A program made the position numbers and the translations under genes. From Ananas comosus (taxonomy: Eukaryota > Streptophyta > Magnoliopsida > Poales > Bromeliaceae), in assembly GCF_001540865.1 (NCBI RefSeq), contig NC_033630.1, positions 11,305,083-11,369,082 on the forward strand: a stretch of 64,000 nucleotides of DNA, in the 5' to 3' direction. The notes under the pieces were generated by a model. That model saw only the letters and a list, made by a program, of their open reading frames with translations, was not told where the DNA came from and did not search any database. Shown piece by piece: positions 50,369-62,266 of this stretch (positions are counted from its first letter, which is position 1; each line of letters begins with the position of its first letter).

Positions 50369-51852
50369 TCAAGATTCCATCTGAAAAAGAGAGGGATAGT
50401 ATTCCTGCAGTGCGCTCTCTAACTCCCACGTGGCCTCGCGTTTATCGTGGTTGCTCCAAAGGACCTTCACATAAGGAATATCGCGATTGCGAAGCTTCTT
50501 CACCTCGCGGGCCAAAATCCTCACCGGTTGCTCTTCAAAGCTTAAATCATCCCTCAATTCCAACGGGATAATATCCAAAACGTGAGACGGATCGAAAATG
50601 TACTTCCGAATGACCGATACATGAATGACATTGTGCACTCCCGATAGGTTCGGCGGTAGAGCAAGTCGATATGCTACCGGGCCTACACGCTCCAAAATCT
50701 CATACGGTCCAATAAAACGGGGACTCAACTTACCCCCAATACCAAATCTTCTAACTTCCTTTGTCGGCGAGACCTTCAAGAATACATGATATACAACTTG
50801 GAATTCCAAATCTCGTCGACGCTTATCTGCATAACTGCTCTGTCTACTCTGAGCAGTTAGCAAACGCTCTCAAGCAATGCGAACTTTATCCTCAGCTTCT
50901 TGAAGCACATTGGGGCCTAAAGCCAATCTCTCGCCAACTTAATTCCAATGAAGTGGAGATCTACACTTCCGTCCATAAAGTGCTTCGAAGGGTGCCATCT
51001 TGATGCTTGCTTGATAACTATTATTATAAGCGAACTCCGCCATTGGTAAGTGCTGTGACCATCCTCCCTGGAAGTCTATCACGCAAGCTTGAAGCATATC
51101 CTCCAGAGTCTGAATAGTGCGCTCAGATTGTCCATCACTCTAAGGGTGGAAAGCCGTGCTGAAATTCAATCGAGTGCCTAAGGCGTCCTGCAGACTCCTC
51201 CAAAAGTGAGATACAAATCTAGGATCTCGATCAGATACTATAGAAGTAGGCACTCCATGAAGCCGCACAATCTCATCCAGGTACACTTGTGCGAGCTTCT
51301 CACCTGTCCAAATCGTGTGAATAGGTATAAAATGAGCCGATTTAGTCAACCTATCCACGATCACCCTAATAGCATCATGCCCGGCATGAGAGCGGGACAA
51401 TCCCATAACAAAGTCTATGGCGGTGTTCTCCCACTTCCAAACGGGAATCGGCAAGCTCTGAAGTTTTACCGCGGGTAGGCGGTGCTCCGCTTTTACTTGT
51501 TGACAAGTTAAACATCGAGCTACAAACTCGCCAACATCCTTTTTCATTTCGGGCCACCAATAAAGTAACTTCAAATCCTTGTACACCTTGGTGCCTTCCG
51601 GATGTATAGCATAAGGTGCACGGTGAGTTTCAAGAAGAATATCCTCCTTAATTCCGGGTTCCGCCGGTATACAAATCCGTCCACAGAAATGCAGCAACCC
51701 TTGGTCATCCACAAGGAAATCATTGGTGTAATCATCAACCATCTTAGCTCGAATCTTTTGCAACTCCACATCATGAACTTGCTATTTTTTAATCCTTTCC
51801 AATAATGTCGGCTGTACAACCAATGCCATCAATCTCAAGGGTGTATCAGAAG
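50369..51852 (-). pseudogene. Gypsy integrase with C-terminal chromodomain-like region
   Basis: On the minus strand: the linker MALVVQPTLLERIKK and ELQKIRAKM lead into the HHCC zinc-binding region (HRAPYAIHPEG ... CLTCQQVKAEH). The core follows with WENTAIDFVMGL, VDRLTKSAHFIP and VSDRDPRFVSHFW. A stop interrupts the conserved [20 protein letters not shown] at 51138-51140 and more follow near 50950-50860. The C-terminus from GKLSPRFIGPYEILERVG to YVKVLWSNHDKREATWE is the usual gypsy tail. Not functional. Confidence 0.88.
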
Positions 51853-52079
51853 CCACCATTGTTTGCCACCACGAATGACGCACCTCGCATGATCGATGGA
51901 TCTTGGCTGTGGGGTAGTATTCATGATTCATATTAGTACGTATATGGATATTAGGTATTGCTGGTCCATGACTTCCAATAAATGCAAGCATCTACTGTTA
52001 ATTACCCCTGTGGTATTAGGGCACCTTCGATTAAGAGACCCTTATAGGTGGGATGTGATGAATTATATCTTGATTTATT

Positions 52080-52865
52080 GAATCCTAAGTAAATGTATTA
52101 GGATTCAGTTGGATTTGAGGTTGACTAGGTCCTAAATATGTGTTAAGACCTAGTCGATATTAAACTCTATGTATTAGAGTCTAATTGGCTCTAAGTATAT
52201 GTCTTAGAGTCCGATTATATTCACCTTGGTTGTATATTCCAATGTGGAGATGTGACCAAATCCCAAGTATATGTATTAAGGTAGGTCGGATTTGACATTA
52301 CTCGAAAGTAGAGAGTGGCTAATTCCTGAGTGTATGTATCTGGATTAATCGAGTTTAACATATTTTCCCACTCTAGTTATAAGTGCTAGAGTGAGGATCT
52401 GACTAAGCCCTAAGGTATTGCGTTAGGGTCGTCGGATTTGATTTGCATGAGCTCTAAGTATATGTATTAGAGTTCGATCGGGTAAGGGTTTCACTCTAGG
52501 TAGATGTGCTAGAGCAAAAAAGGCTGACTAGACTCCAAGTGTATGTGGTAGGATTAGCCGAGCTTGGTTTGACTTCTACTCTAGGTATATATGCTAGAGT
52601 AAAAGGTTGACTAGACCCTAAGGATATGTGTTAGGGTTAGTCGGATGAATTCTAAGTATATGTGTTAGAGTTCGAATGAACTTGATATATGTTTTTGACT
52701 GAATTCTAAGTGTATAGCTTAGAACTCTGTCGATTTGGAGATGGTTTTGCCTTAGTATATGTGCTAAGGCTGGTGGGGTTGACTTAACCCTAAATACATG
52801 TATTACGGGTAGTCGATATTTGATTTTTACTCTAGGTATATATGCTAGAGTAAAAAGGTTCATGA
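52080..52865. repeat. Array 1: degenerate units around CTAxGTATATGTxxTAGAG
   Basis: Units of some 40-80 bp each hold a short palindrome of the form CTCTA-GTATATG-TAGAG or CCTAA-GTATATG-TTAGG, spaced by GTCGGATTTGACT-like sequence. More than ten copies, diverged. Confidence 0.75.
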
Positions 52866-53640
52866 TGAACTTGGTATGCATGGTTCATGACATTTGGGTA
52901 TTGGTGTATAGAATTTGAGGATGATTTGGTTCATGGGATGTACGAGATTTGGTTCATGGGATGTGATGTATGGTTCATGAGTTTTATGACTCATAGGGTT
53001 TGATGTATGGTTCATGTATTTAGTTCATAAATTTGGGTATGGTTTACGGGATTGGGTTCATGAACTTGATGTACGGTTCATGAGGTTTGGTTTATGGTTC
53101 ATGAACTTGGTGTATGGTTCATGAGGTTTGGTTTATGGTTCATGAACTTGGTTTATGGACTTGGTTCATGGTTCATGAACTTGATTTATTTGGTTCATGA
53201 ACTCAGTTTATGGTTCATGAGGTTTGGACGAGGTTCGGTATGTGGTTCATGGTTTTTGGTTTATGAACTTGGATATGGTTCATGAACTTGGTTTATGGAC
53301 TTGGTTCATGGTTCATAAACTTGGTTCATTTGGTTCATGAACTTGGTTTATGGTTCATGAGGTTAGGCATTTGGAATTTGGTTCATGAACTTGGATATGG
53401 TTCATGGATTTGGTTTATGGACTTCAGGTTCATGGGATTTGGCTTATGAACTTGGGTATGGTTCGTGGTGTTTGGTTCACGACTTGGGTAAGCTTCATGA
53501 ACTTGGTTCATGGTTCATGGTTTATGAGTTTTGGTTCATGAGACTTGATTCATAAACTTGGGTATGGTTCATGGTGTTTGAGGTTTGGGTCATGAACTTG
53601 GCTCATGATTCAAGAAATTTGGGTTCTATTTATGATTGGA
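52866..53640. repeat. Array 2: GGTTCATGAACTTGG units
   Basis: Short units of about 15-20 bp built on GGTTCATGAACTTGG and GGTTTATGG recur dozens of times with variation. The TTCATGAA core is palindromic. Confidence 0.85.
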
Positions 53641-54110
53641 TTTGGATTTAGGGCTATTTGTAGACCGGATTGGATTTGAGTTTGGGTTTTTATTTGTCGA
53701 CTTGATTTGGGTTTTGGGTTTGGTTTTATTTGTGGACTTGATTTGGGTTTAGGTTTTTTGGGTTTAGGTTTTGGTTTTGAGTTTTTATTTGTGGACTTGG
53801 GTTGGGTTTGGGTTTTATGGGTTTAGGTTTGGGTTTTGGATTTTGATTGGATTTGATTTGGGTTTGGGTTTTTCGGTTTCGGTTTTATTTGTGGACTTGG
53901 ATTTGATTTTGGGTCCTTATATGGATTTGGTATAGATTTGGGTTCGGGTTTGGATTTTATTTGTAGACTGGATTGGATTATGGTTTTGGGTTTAGGTTTG
54001 GGTTTTGGGTTTGGATTTGGATTTGGTTTTGGGTTTGGATTTGGGTTTTGGTTTTATTTGTGGACATGATTTGGGTATGGTTTTGGGTTTTATTTGTGGA
54101 ATTGGTTTTC
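53641..54110. repeat. Array 3: TTTGGGTTTGGATTTGG units
   Basis: G/T-only short units of TTTGGG, TTTGGA and TTTTGG run for almost 500 bases, interrupted by TATTTGTGGACTTG about every 60-80 bases. Strong strand asymmetry in G over C. Confidence 0.85.
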
Positions 54111-54945
54111 TTTTCAATTCTATTTCGGGTCCGAAAAAATTCTCTTTTGATTTTGCAATTCGATTTAGGGTCCGAAGAAATCCCCTTTTTGATTTTGCAA
54201 TTCGATTTAGGGTCCGAAGAAATCCCCTTTTGATTTTGCAATTTGATTTGCGGTCCGAAGAAATTTTCTTTTAATTTTGTAATTTGATTTGGGGTCCGAA
54301 GAAATTTTCTTTTTGATTTTAATTTGATTTGGGGTTCGAAGAAATCCTCTTTTGATTTCAATTTGATTTGGTGTCCGAAGAAATTTCCTTTTTGATTCTA
54401 ATTTGATTTAGGGTCCGAAGAAATTTTCTTTTGATTTCGATTTGACTTGAGGTCCGAAGAAATCCCCTTTTTGATTCTAATTTGATTTGGGGTCCGAAGA
54501 AATCCCCTTTTTGATTCTAATTTGACTTGGGGTCCGAATAAATCTTTGTTTTGATCTTGATTTGGAGTCCGAAGAAATTTCCGTTTGATTTTGATTTGGG
54601 GTCCGAAGAAATTCCCGTTTTGATCTCGATTCGGGGTCCGAAGAAATTCCCGTTTGATCTCGATTTGGGGTCCGAAGAAATCCCCGCTTGATTTCGATTG
54701 ATTTGGGGTTCGAAGAAATCCCCGCTTGATTTCGATTTGATTTGGGGTCCGAAAATATCCCCCTTTTGATTCTAATTTGATTTGGGGTCCGAAGAAATCC
54801 CTCTTTTGATTTTAATTTGATTTGGGGTTCGAAGAAATTCCCGTTTTGATCTTGATTTGAGGTCCGAAGAAATCCCCGTTTTGATCTCAATTTGGGGTCC
54901 GAAGAAATTCCCGTTTTGATCTCGATTTGGCTTGAATCTTAGCTG
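54111..54945. repeat. Array 4: GGGGTCCGAAGAAATCCCC units
   Basis: About twenty units of roughly 35-55 bp, each with GATTTGGGGTCCGAAGAAAT followed by a C- and T-rich run and TTTTGATTT. The GGGG and CCCC ends of a unit can pair. Confidence 0.88.
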
Positions 54946-54974
54946 GTTTGAAAGTTTTGTGGATTGATTCAATG

Positions 54975-55610
54975 TTCTCGAAAGGGATTGAAGGGTCCGA
55001 AGAAACGGAGAATCTTTGATTCCCTTCCCCTCTTTTTTCGAAAACACCGAACTGGTAAGGTTGGATATGACGGCGACGAAGATGATGATGGTGGCATAGA
55101 TCTTAACGGCCGGCAGATTTGATTTGACATTTTCAAAAGATGCTAAAGGGGCCGAAGAAACGGGGAATCAAAGATTCCCCTCCCCTCTTCTTTTGAAAAT
55201 ATCAAACCGGCGATGCTGGAGATGACGTCGGTGAAGATGATGACGGTGGCACGGATCTGTTCGGCCGGCGGATTTGGTTCGATATTTTCAAAAGATGTTG
55301 AAGGGTTCGAAGAAATGGGGAATCGAAGATTCCCCTCTCCTTTTCTTTCGAAAATATTAAATCGGCGATGCTGGAGATGACGTCGGTGAAGATGATGACG
55401 GTGGCGCGGATCTATTCGGCCGGCGGATTTGGTTTGATATTTTCAAAAGAGATTGAAGGGTCCGAAGAAACGAGAAATCTTTGATTCCCCTCCCCTTTTC
55501 TTTCGAAAATACCAAACCGTCGATGCTGAAGGTGGTCGCGGCAATGTAGATCACCAATTCCATCAATTAACGGCTTCGAATGGGGTATTGAGAGGTCCGA
55601 AGAAACGGGA
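54975..55610. repeat. Array 5: four copies of about 156 bp
   Basis: Copies begin near 54985, 55143, 55299 and 55454 with GAAGGGTCCGAAGAAACG. Each has the inverted repeat GGGGAATC-GATTCCCC, TCGAAAATA and GATGACGTCGGTGAAGATGA. The unit start resembles array 4, so array 5 may derive from it. Confidence 0.85.
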
Positions 55611-56074
55611 AGCCATTGGCTCCCGTCCACTCTCCTATCGAAGTCGTCTAAATGGTGTGGATGACTACTGTAGCAGGACCTAAAAAAATGAAAAAGAAAA
55701 AGAGGGGGAGAAAAGAGATCTTTTTTTTTTTAAAAATTTTTTTGATATGTTTTATTATATATTTTTTTTCTTTCTTGTTTCTTTTTTTTTTTTTTTTTAA
55801 ACCTGTTGATCAGATGACGGATTGGATGAAGCGGCTCGACGATCTCTCATCCTTTCTGCAGCTCGGCGATCTCTCCTCCTTTAAATTTTTTTGTACGTAG
55901 GAACGTGTGTAGCAAGGGTGGAAATAATATTATCTCTCATCTTTTTATTGTAATCTCTCTCTGTATCGCTATCGTCTCCCTCTATCTATTTGTTCTCTCC
56001 TCTTTTTGTATTGTCCCCCGTATTGAATTTTATTCTCATATTTATAGTAGAAGGGGTGGCGAGAGATATTTTGA

Positions 56075-56440
56075 AGAGTCGGTTAGAAATTCGAAATTCG
56101 AAATCAAATTTTGAATCGGTTGTTGGATGGATAGGTATTCAAAATTCGAATGGATGTGGTTGGTTGGAAGATATTTTGGGAGTTGGTTGGGGATTCGAAA
56201 TTCGAAATCGGTTGTTGTGGTTGGTTCGAAGATATTTTGGGGGTTGGTTGGGGATTCGAAATTCGAAATCGAATTTTGAATCGGCTGTGATTGGTTGGAA
56301 GATTTTTTGGGAGTTGGTTGGGAATTCAAAATTCGAAATCGAATTTTGAATATGTTGTGATTTGTTGGAAGATATTTTAGGAGTTGGTTGGGAATTCGAA
56401 ATTCGAAATCGAATTTTGAATCGATTGTGATTTGAAATTG
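56075..56440. repeat. Array 6: GAAGATATTTTGGGAGTTGG units
   Basis: Five to six units, 60-79 bp apart, with GGTTGGGGATTCGAAATTCG followed by AAATCGAATTTTGAATCGG. The TTCGAAATTCGAAATCGAAT part can fold on itself. Confidence 0.8.
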
Positions 56441-56717
56441 AATGTCGAATGGGGTTGTTAGGATAACAGATATTTTTTAATTGGATATTGGATTTTAGAA
56501 TGTGGATATGAGCCGTCATTGATTGGGCCCACTTTAATGAAATTTGTTGGGCACAAATAATAGTATTCAATGGGCTGAAATGAGGTCCGAATTATTGTAT
56601 AGGCCTAAAATTTTAACGGACTTTAATGAGGCCTACCAACTCACATTCATGAATGGGCCTATTGTAGATTTAAATTATTATTGCCCCTTTTTTTTTTTTT
56701 TTTAAAACTTCAAACAA

Positions 56718-57404
56718 CCACCTTCAACTTCAACCGCTTCATTTGCTCAAACAACGGCGGTTGAGTGACTACAAGCATCGCTAAGTTTTCCGTCGATTTC
56801 TGACTTAGCGTATTCGCCACCACGTTAGCTTTGCCCGGGTGGTAGAGAATCGTCAGATCATAATCCTTGAATAGTTCCAACCATCTGCGCTGCCTCAAGT
56901 TCAACTCCTTCTGAGTGAATAAATATTTCAAGCTCTTGTGATCCGTGTACACTTCACACCGCTCGCCATAGAGATAGTGACGCCATAGCTTTAATGCGAA
57001 TACTACGACTGCCAACTCCAAATCATGTGTAGGATAGTTTCTCTCATAATCCTTCAATTAGCGAGAAGCATACGCGATCACCTTTCCATCCTGCATCAAG
57101 ACACAGCCTAATCCATTAAAGGAAGCATCACTATAAATCACATACCCTACTCCAGCAACTGGTAGGGTCAAGATCGAGGCGGTCGTCAATCTTCCCTTTA
57201 ACTCTTGGAAGCTCCTCTCGCACGCATTATTCCAAATGAATTTAATGCCTTTGTGCGTGAGCCGCGTGAGGAGAGTAGATAACCTTGCAAATCCCTAAAC
57301 GAATCTCCGGTAGTAGCCGGCCAATCCAAGGAAACTCCGAATCTCGATGACACTCGTCGGTCTAGGCCAACCCTCGATTGCTTCAATCTTTCTAGGATCC
57401 ACGG
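56718..57404 (-). pseudogene. Gypsy RNase H region
   Basis: On the minus strand: [60 protein letters not shown] and [14 protein letters not shown]. This is a normal gypsy RNase H end with TDHKSL. The first part, 57404-57058, is scrambled by stops and frame changes. It ends at the 4.86-kb insertion. Confidence 0.85.
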
Positions 57405-58213
57405 CTATACCCGATCCCAAATCAAATGTCCTAGGAATGCCACCTCTCGAAGCCAAAATTCACACTTTTTTAACTTGGCAAAGAGTTTCTTTTCTCGAAG
57501 CACTTGAAGTACAAGTCTTAAATGCTCATCGTGATCCTTGTCACTTCGGGAATAAACTAGAATATCGTCGATGAACACCACGACGAACCTGTCTAGATAA
57601 GGCTTAAAAACACGGTTCATTAGATCCATAAAAGCTGCCGGGACATTAGTAAGCCTAAACGGCATAACAGTAAACTCATAATGTCCATACCGTATTCTAA
57701 AAGCCGTCTTCGATACATCCTCAGGCTTGATCTTTAACTGGTGGTATTCCGACTGTAAGTTTATCTTGGAATACACATTTGATCCTTGAAGCTGATCAAA
57801 CAAGTATCAATCGTCGACAACGGATACTTGTTCTTTATTATTACTTTCTTAAGTTCGCGATAGTCCACACACAAACGAAGTGATCCGTCATTCTTCTTAA
57901 CAAATAGAACCGGTGCTCCCAAAGGTGAAACACTTGGTCGAACGAAGCCTTTATCCAAAAGATCTTGCAATTGTGCCCTCAGCTCTTTCAACTGAGCCGG
58001 TGCCATCCTATAGGGTGCCTTTGAGATTGGGATAGTTCTAGGGGCGAGATTTACCATAAACTCAATCTCCTTATCAGGTGGCATACCAGGTAGCTCTGTT
58101 GGAAACACATCACCAAACTCCCGTACCACTAGGATATCCTCAATCCTAGGGGTATCATCATCACCCCTCAACACAACACTAGCCAAATAGGCTAAGCAAC
58201 CCCTGTTGATCAA
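57405..58213 (-). pseudogene. Gypsy reverse transcriptase region
   Basis: On the minus strand: the N-terminal part [40 protein letters not shown] and [20 protein letters not shown]. Then, in another frame, [40 protein letters not shown] and [15 protein letters not shown] is the polymerase active-site motif. A frameshift near 57800 separates the two parts, so no complete enzyme can be made. Confidence 0.9.
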
Positions 58214-60048
58214 CTATCTAGCTCGAGATGAGCTGATCGTCATCGCAAATAGCGAACTCTGACATTCCCTAAACACCATTTCCTTCTGACCCAGTTCTCT
58301 AAATGTGACAGTTCGATTCTTGCAATCGATAGTGGCGAAGTATCTTGTCAGCCAATCCATGCCCAAAATCACATCAAACTCTCTAAGTTTATGCAAAACT
58401 AATAAATCCACTGGCATGATCCAATCTCCTACCCGAACAGGGCAACTGGGGCAAAACTCCCTAATGTTCAAAGTGTGGTTGGGGACAACAACACGTCTTG
58501 GATGCAACAAAGAGACTAGAGGGATGCCATGCAACTCGGCAAACAACCGATCTATAAATGAATGCGATGCACCGGTATCAAATAAAACTCGAACTTTAAT
58601 GCCATTTAATAAAATGATACCTGCCACCACATCCTCAGCCGCTGCCGCTTTCTCTGTCTGGGCCGCATACATGTGCCCGCTCGGGGCCTGTCGTGACCCC
58701 TCAGTCTGTCGCTGGACGGGTGGCGGCCCAGGCTGGTAGTGCGCCGATGGAGTCCCCTGACTAGTAGCTGGTAACGCCGGTGCCGATGTAGATGACGGTG
58801 CCGGTGATGAACTCCTCGGGCACTCGGTTCGGAAGTTGCCCTCCTGGCCACAAAAGAAGCACCTGCCTCCCTGCTGTGGACACTGCGGTGGAATGTGGGG
58901 ACCACCGCAGATCACACACTGGGGAGGTTGACGACGATCAGATCCTCCTCGCTGCATAGATGAGCCACACCCTCGCGACTGGCTTCTAGGGCGTCTCGGT
59001 GGCCTCCTAGAGTGCGCCTGACTAGCACCCTCAGCCGCGGGCCTCTTGCCCTTACCCTTGTCCAAGCCCTCTCTCCGCTCTTGCACATTCGCCGCGCCCC
59101 TCTCCACAATGAGAGCGCGGTTCACCACTTTCTGGTAGGTCTGTAGATTTGACGATTGCACAAACCGAAAAATCGACGGTTGAAGTCCACTTCAAAAAAT
59201 ATGGGCCTTATCCTCGTCGTCCCGCACGACGAAAGTCACGCAATGGTGGAGCCGGGAGAACTCCCGCTCATACTCGGCCACAGTCCGCTCTCCCTGGCGC
59301 AAGCTGCGCAAATCCTTCTCCATTTGCCTCTTTACGCGGTTGGAAAAGTAGTGCGCCAATAGAAGCTCCTTGAACCTTTACCAAATAATAGTAGATAGAT
59401 CGGTGTTGGGGTTATCTCAGATGTCCAACCACCAACGATAGGCCTCGCCGTCCAGGTGGTGACTGGCGAGCCAAACTCTGTCTCTCTCCTCTACGAAGGT
59501 ATCATAGAAAGCTTCTTCATATGCATCAACCACTTCTCCACAACCCAGTGGTCGGCCTTCTCTCCATCGAAAATCTGAGGATTATACCTTCTAAACTCAT
59601 TGAGGCGATCCATGAGCTGGTCCCGCTCCTCTCCAGCAACCATCACAGAGAAAATTGCCCTCGCCGGAGGCACCTGAGCTGGTGGTGCTGCTACAACCTC
59701 CTCCCGAGGTGCAACTACCAGTGCCGCTCGTGAAGAACCAGGCGCGGGAGACGGCACCCTCGGTGCAACATCCTCAATTGGCGCGGGTGGTGTAGAAATC
59801 TGGGCCTCCCTCGCAGCATACTGCTGAAGTAGCAAGTCCTTCAATTGCTTCAACCGCGCCTCCTATCGGCGCGCCGCATCGGCCTGCTGCTGAGCCGCCG
59901 TCGCCTGCTGAGTCACCAAGTCAGTGAGGACCGCAAGCTGGGTCCTTAACTCACGGACCTTACTCGATCCGGAGGTAGCGGAGGTCTCCACCTTCTTAAA
60001 GTTCGCCGCATTGTCCGCTCCAACAGGTTTAGAGCGAGTAGTCGTCAT
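58214..60048 (-). pseudogene. Gypsy gag and aspartic protease region
   Basis: Gag begins at the ATG complementary to 60046-60048 (MTTTRSKPVGADNAANFKK). It is broken by a stop near 59860, another near 59490, and frame changes to 59161. Capsid-like sequence is readable (RRYNPQIFDGEKADHWVVEK, LRQGERTVAEYEREFSRLHH). The nucleocapsid knuckle reads CFFCGQEGNFRTEC, with Asn in place of the usual His. The protease motif VLFDTGASHSFID is intact in the open stretch 58214-59161. Confidence 0.87.
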
Positions 60049-60371
60049 AATCACTACGACAACATAAAACCGCAAGTTAGTGAAACCCACGCTATCGCAA
60101 CCCCACTCAAGGAAAATAATACCCAAAGTTATGCGAAAGTAAGGAAGTGTCCTTTACTACTAACTCCCGATGTTACGTTGTCGGCCGTCAACGTAATCCT
60201 CCGCGAAGTTAGAAGCTTTACTTTTCAATCAAACTCCAATTTTTTAGAGTTATCATAAAACCCAATTATAATACTTTCACTTACAAGTCAAATAGACCAC
60301 GTCTCTCACGAACCTATATCCTATAGTCCAACCAGCCTAAGGTTTGCTAGGTCCACTAAGACTCAACTCTA

Positions 60372-60384
60372 GGCTCTGATACCA
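60372..60384 (-). other. Primer-binding site of the gypsy element
   Basis: GGCTCTGATACCA on the plus strand reads TGGTATCAGAGCC toward the element, complementary to initiator Met tRNA, 8 bases inside the right LTR border. Confidence 0.88.
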
Positions 60385-60392
60385 AAATAATC

Positions 60393-61577
60393 TGTCACGC
60401 CCCGGGACCCAGCGGAAGCCTGCCCGGTGTGTGTCCAAACCCGCCATATGCCTACAACATATAAGGCATCTACAACAAAGCGATAATTAAAACAAAGATA
60501 AACGAGTATCTAGAGTTATCAGAGCATGAGTACAACTAGATTCTAATAGCAAGTGGATAAAAAAAAACTAAACAACTAACATAAACCATAAAGGTAAATA
60601 CATCAAGATTCCGAATACAAGTGCTAGATATACAAAAGTGGTGGTCTCTACATAAGGTACAAAACTCTCAATCTCTCCAAGTAAAAAACAAAAAGAGAGG
60701 TGAACCACCTAATAGCAAAACCCCTCGCAACTAGCTAGTAGCGACACCCTTGCCGCGGTCCCTAGCCTCTCTTGGTGTGGAAGGCTCTGTAACAAAAACA
60801 ACAAAACATGGGGCGTGAAAATTATTAAATAATAGTTTTCAGTGGGTAAGCCGTCGACATCAGCGAAATACACCACTAGGTTATGGAGGCATAAGTAGTA
60901 AGTTCTAGCATTTAAATAAAATGAACAACATGTATGCTAAAGTATGAAATAAACTTACTAAACTACTATGCCTCTGCTTAGCATGAAATTCTGCAAGAAT
61001 ATGAGTTATTCTAACATGAATGAGCATGTATGTAAATAGCATAATGTCCACGAGTACAACCAGTAGAATGTCAACATTTACTGAATAGCCTAATGTTACA
61101 TTGCATTTAAGTTCAATATTATTCCAATCATATAGGATCTACACAAGGGTAGTCCGGCTTGCGCCTTGCCTAATGGCCCCGTGGTAGTCAACATTCCCAC
61201 CCTAGGAATGAGCCTCCCCCACGGCATCCCATTTCGGCACCCAATCCCGCATGGGCGAGCTTATGTCGCGATGGCTATCTCCGGAGTGTCGGCTTATGAG
61301 GAGCAACCCTCACAAGTATGTGCGAATGAGCACAATGGCAAACAAGCATAATCATCCATCTCAAGTCCAATATCATCATGTCTAAAACATGGTATAAAGG
61401 CTAATGTCCTAATGGCCTATCACTATGTCATCAAGTATATATTTAACCATTTGCTAAGTTGAATGCCACTTTATGACATTTAATGTCCACTATGTCAAGC
61501 ATGAGTTCTATATCCAAGAGCATATTATACTTGTCAATTTCACTATATGAAATATGATTTTAAGTCATATAGAAGAA
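60393..61577 (-). repeat. 5' LTR (right) of the gypsy element, truncated
   Basis: It begins TGTCACGCCCCGGGACCC and is colinear with 47565-48752. Similarity stops at GAATGCTAT, where an unrelated repeat starts that recurs at 63213. About half of the LTR is missing. Confidence 0.85.
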
Positions 61578-62266
61578 TGCTATAGCTAGGTTAAGAGGTT
61601 TAGTCTTATTATATATCATATATAGGACTATTCCAAATTTTAGGGTTATATTCCTTTCCTCTTTATGCCTTGATGTTCTTGTCAGGCTCAATCATACTCA
61701 CAAGGACCGGACTATGTAAGACTCATCTCGCTAGCTTTAGCCGACTTTGTGGGAAGCCGAACTCCATCCACAATGGTCTTCAACGGGGGCCCCCGCGCTC
61801 TGCCTGTTGTATGACATTGGATCAATCGAGACTTATCTCATACTTCCGTCTTAGTCGACCTTGTGGGGGAGCCGCACTCCATTCACGATAATCATCAGCG
61901 GGGGAGCAGTGCTTTACCTGCGGTATGACCTTGGCTCAACCGAGATTTATCTCATACTTCCGGCTTGGCCGACCTTGTGAGAAGCCGCACTTCACCCACA
62001 ACAGTAGTCAGCAGAGGAGCTGCGCTCTACCCACTGTATGACTCTAGTTCAGCCAAAACTCATCTCACACTTTCGGCTAGTGATTGACTCTAATACTAAA
62101 TTAATGATCCAATCCACTAACAATAATAACTTATTGAGCCCAAACCACTGGCCCAAAATGTTTAAACTCAATTATTATACTTAGAGTTCATTGTCTCTTA
62201 TACTCTGAAACACAATCCTATCTCCATTCGATGTGGGACTATTGGAGAGCCACAGACTCCCCCTGG
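61578..62266 (-). mobile_element. LTR A and internal part of a TRIM-related element
   Basis: LTR A is 62102-62254 (minus strand), with a purine tract on its upstream side (62255-62266, CTCCCCCTGG on plus) and a mutated primer site (62087-62099). The part 61578-62086 is internal sequence with about four 120-bp units holding ACTTCCGGCTTAGCCGACCT-like words. The LTR is related to 13277-13428 and 39808-39958. Confidence 0.65.

Larger units (their letters stand above)
51858..56717. mobile_element. 4.86-kb minisatellite-rich insertion in the gypsy pol
   Basis: It separates the RNase H end ([10 protein letters not shown]) from the integrase linker (ASDTPLRLMALV). CCACC flanks both sides (51853-51857, 56718-56722). 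The ends ATTGTTTG and CAAACAA are inverted repeats, so a TG...CA LTR-like end is possible. Inside are consecutive arrays of different short repeats and no protein-coding frame I recognise. It may be a solo LTR or a large non-coding retrotransposon derivative. No primer site or second LTR was found. Confidence 0.65.
47565..61577 (-). mobile_element. Degenerate Ty3/gypsy LTR retrotransposon (Tekay/Del-like)
   Basis: Element on the minus strand. Its 5' LTR is at the right (60393-61577, truncated), then primer site, gag, protease, RT, RNase H, integrase, purine tract and 3' LTR at the left (47565-50317). The order RT-RNase H-integrase marks Ty3/gypsy. A C-terminal chromodomain-like region after the integrase and the large LTR suggest the Tekay/Del chromovirus clade. 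Stops and frameshifts occur in every coding region, so it is not active. It contains a MITE in the left LTR and a 4.86-kb insertion in pol. Confidence 0.88.

Noticed and set aside
53973..54890. Long repetitive open frames with repeated FRTPNQ or DLGSEEI units
   Set aside because: They are translations of minisatellite arrays whose periods happen to avoid stops.
54111..54945. CRISPR-like look of regularly spaced repeats
   Set aside because: Repeats and spacers both vary in length, spacers are not unique, no cas genes exist and the genome is a plant nucleus. It is a minisatellite.
61166..61351. Open frame of 61 codons in the right gypsy LTR, also present at 48334-48519 in the left LTR
   Set aside because: Conservation between the two copies is explained by their being LTRs. 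No known protein matches.
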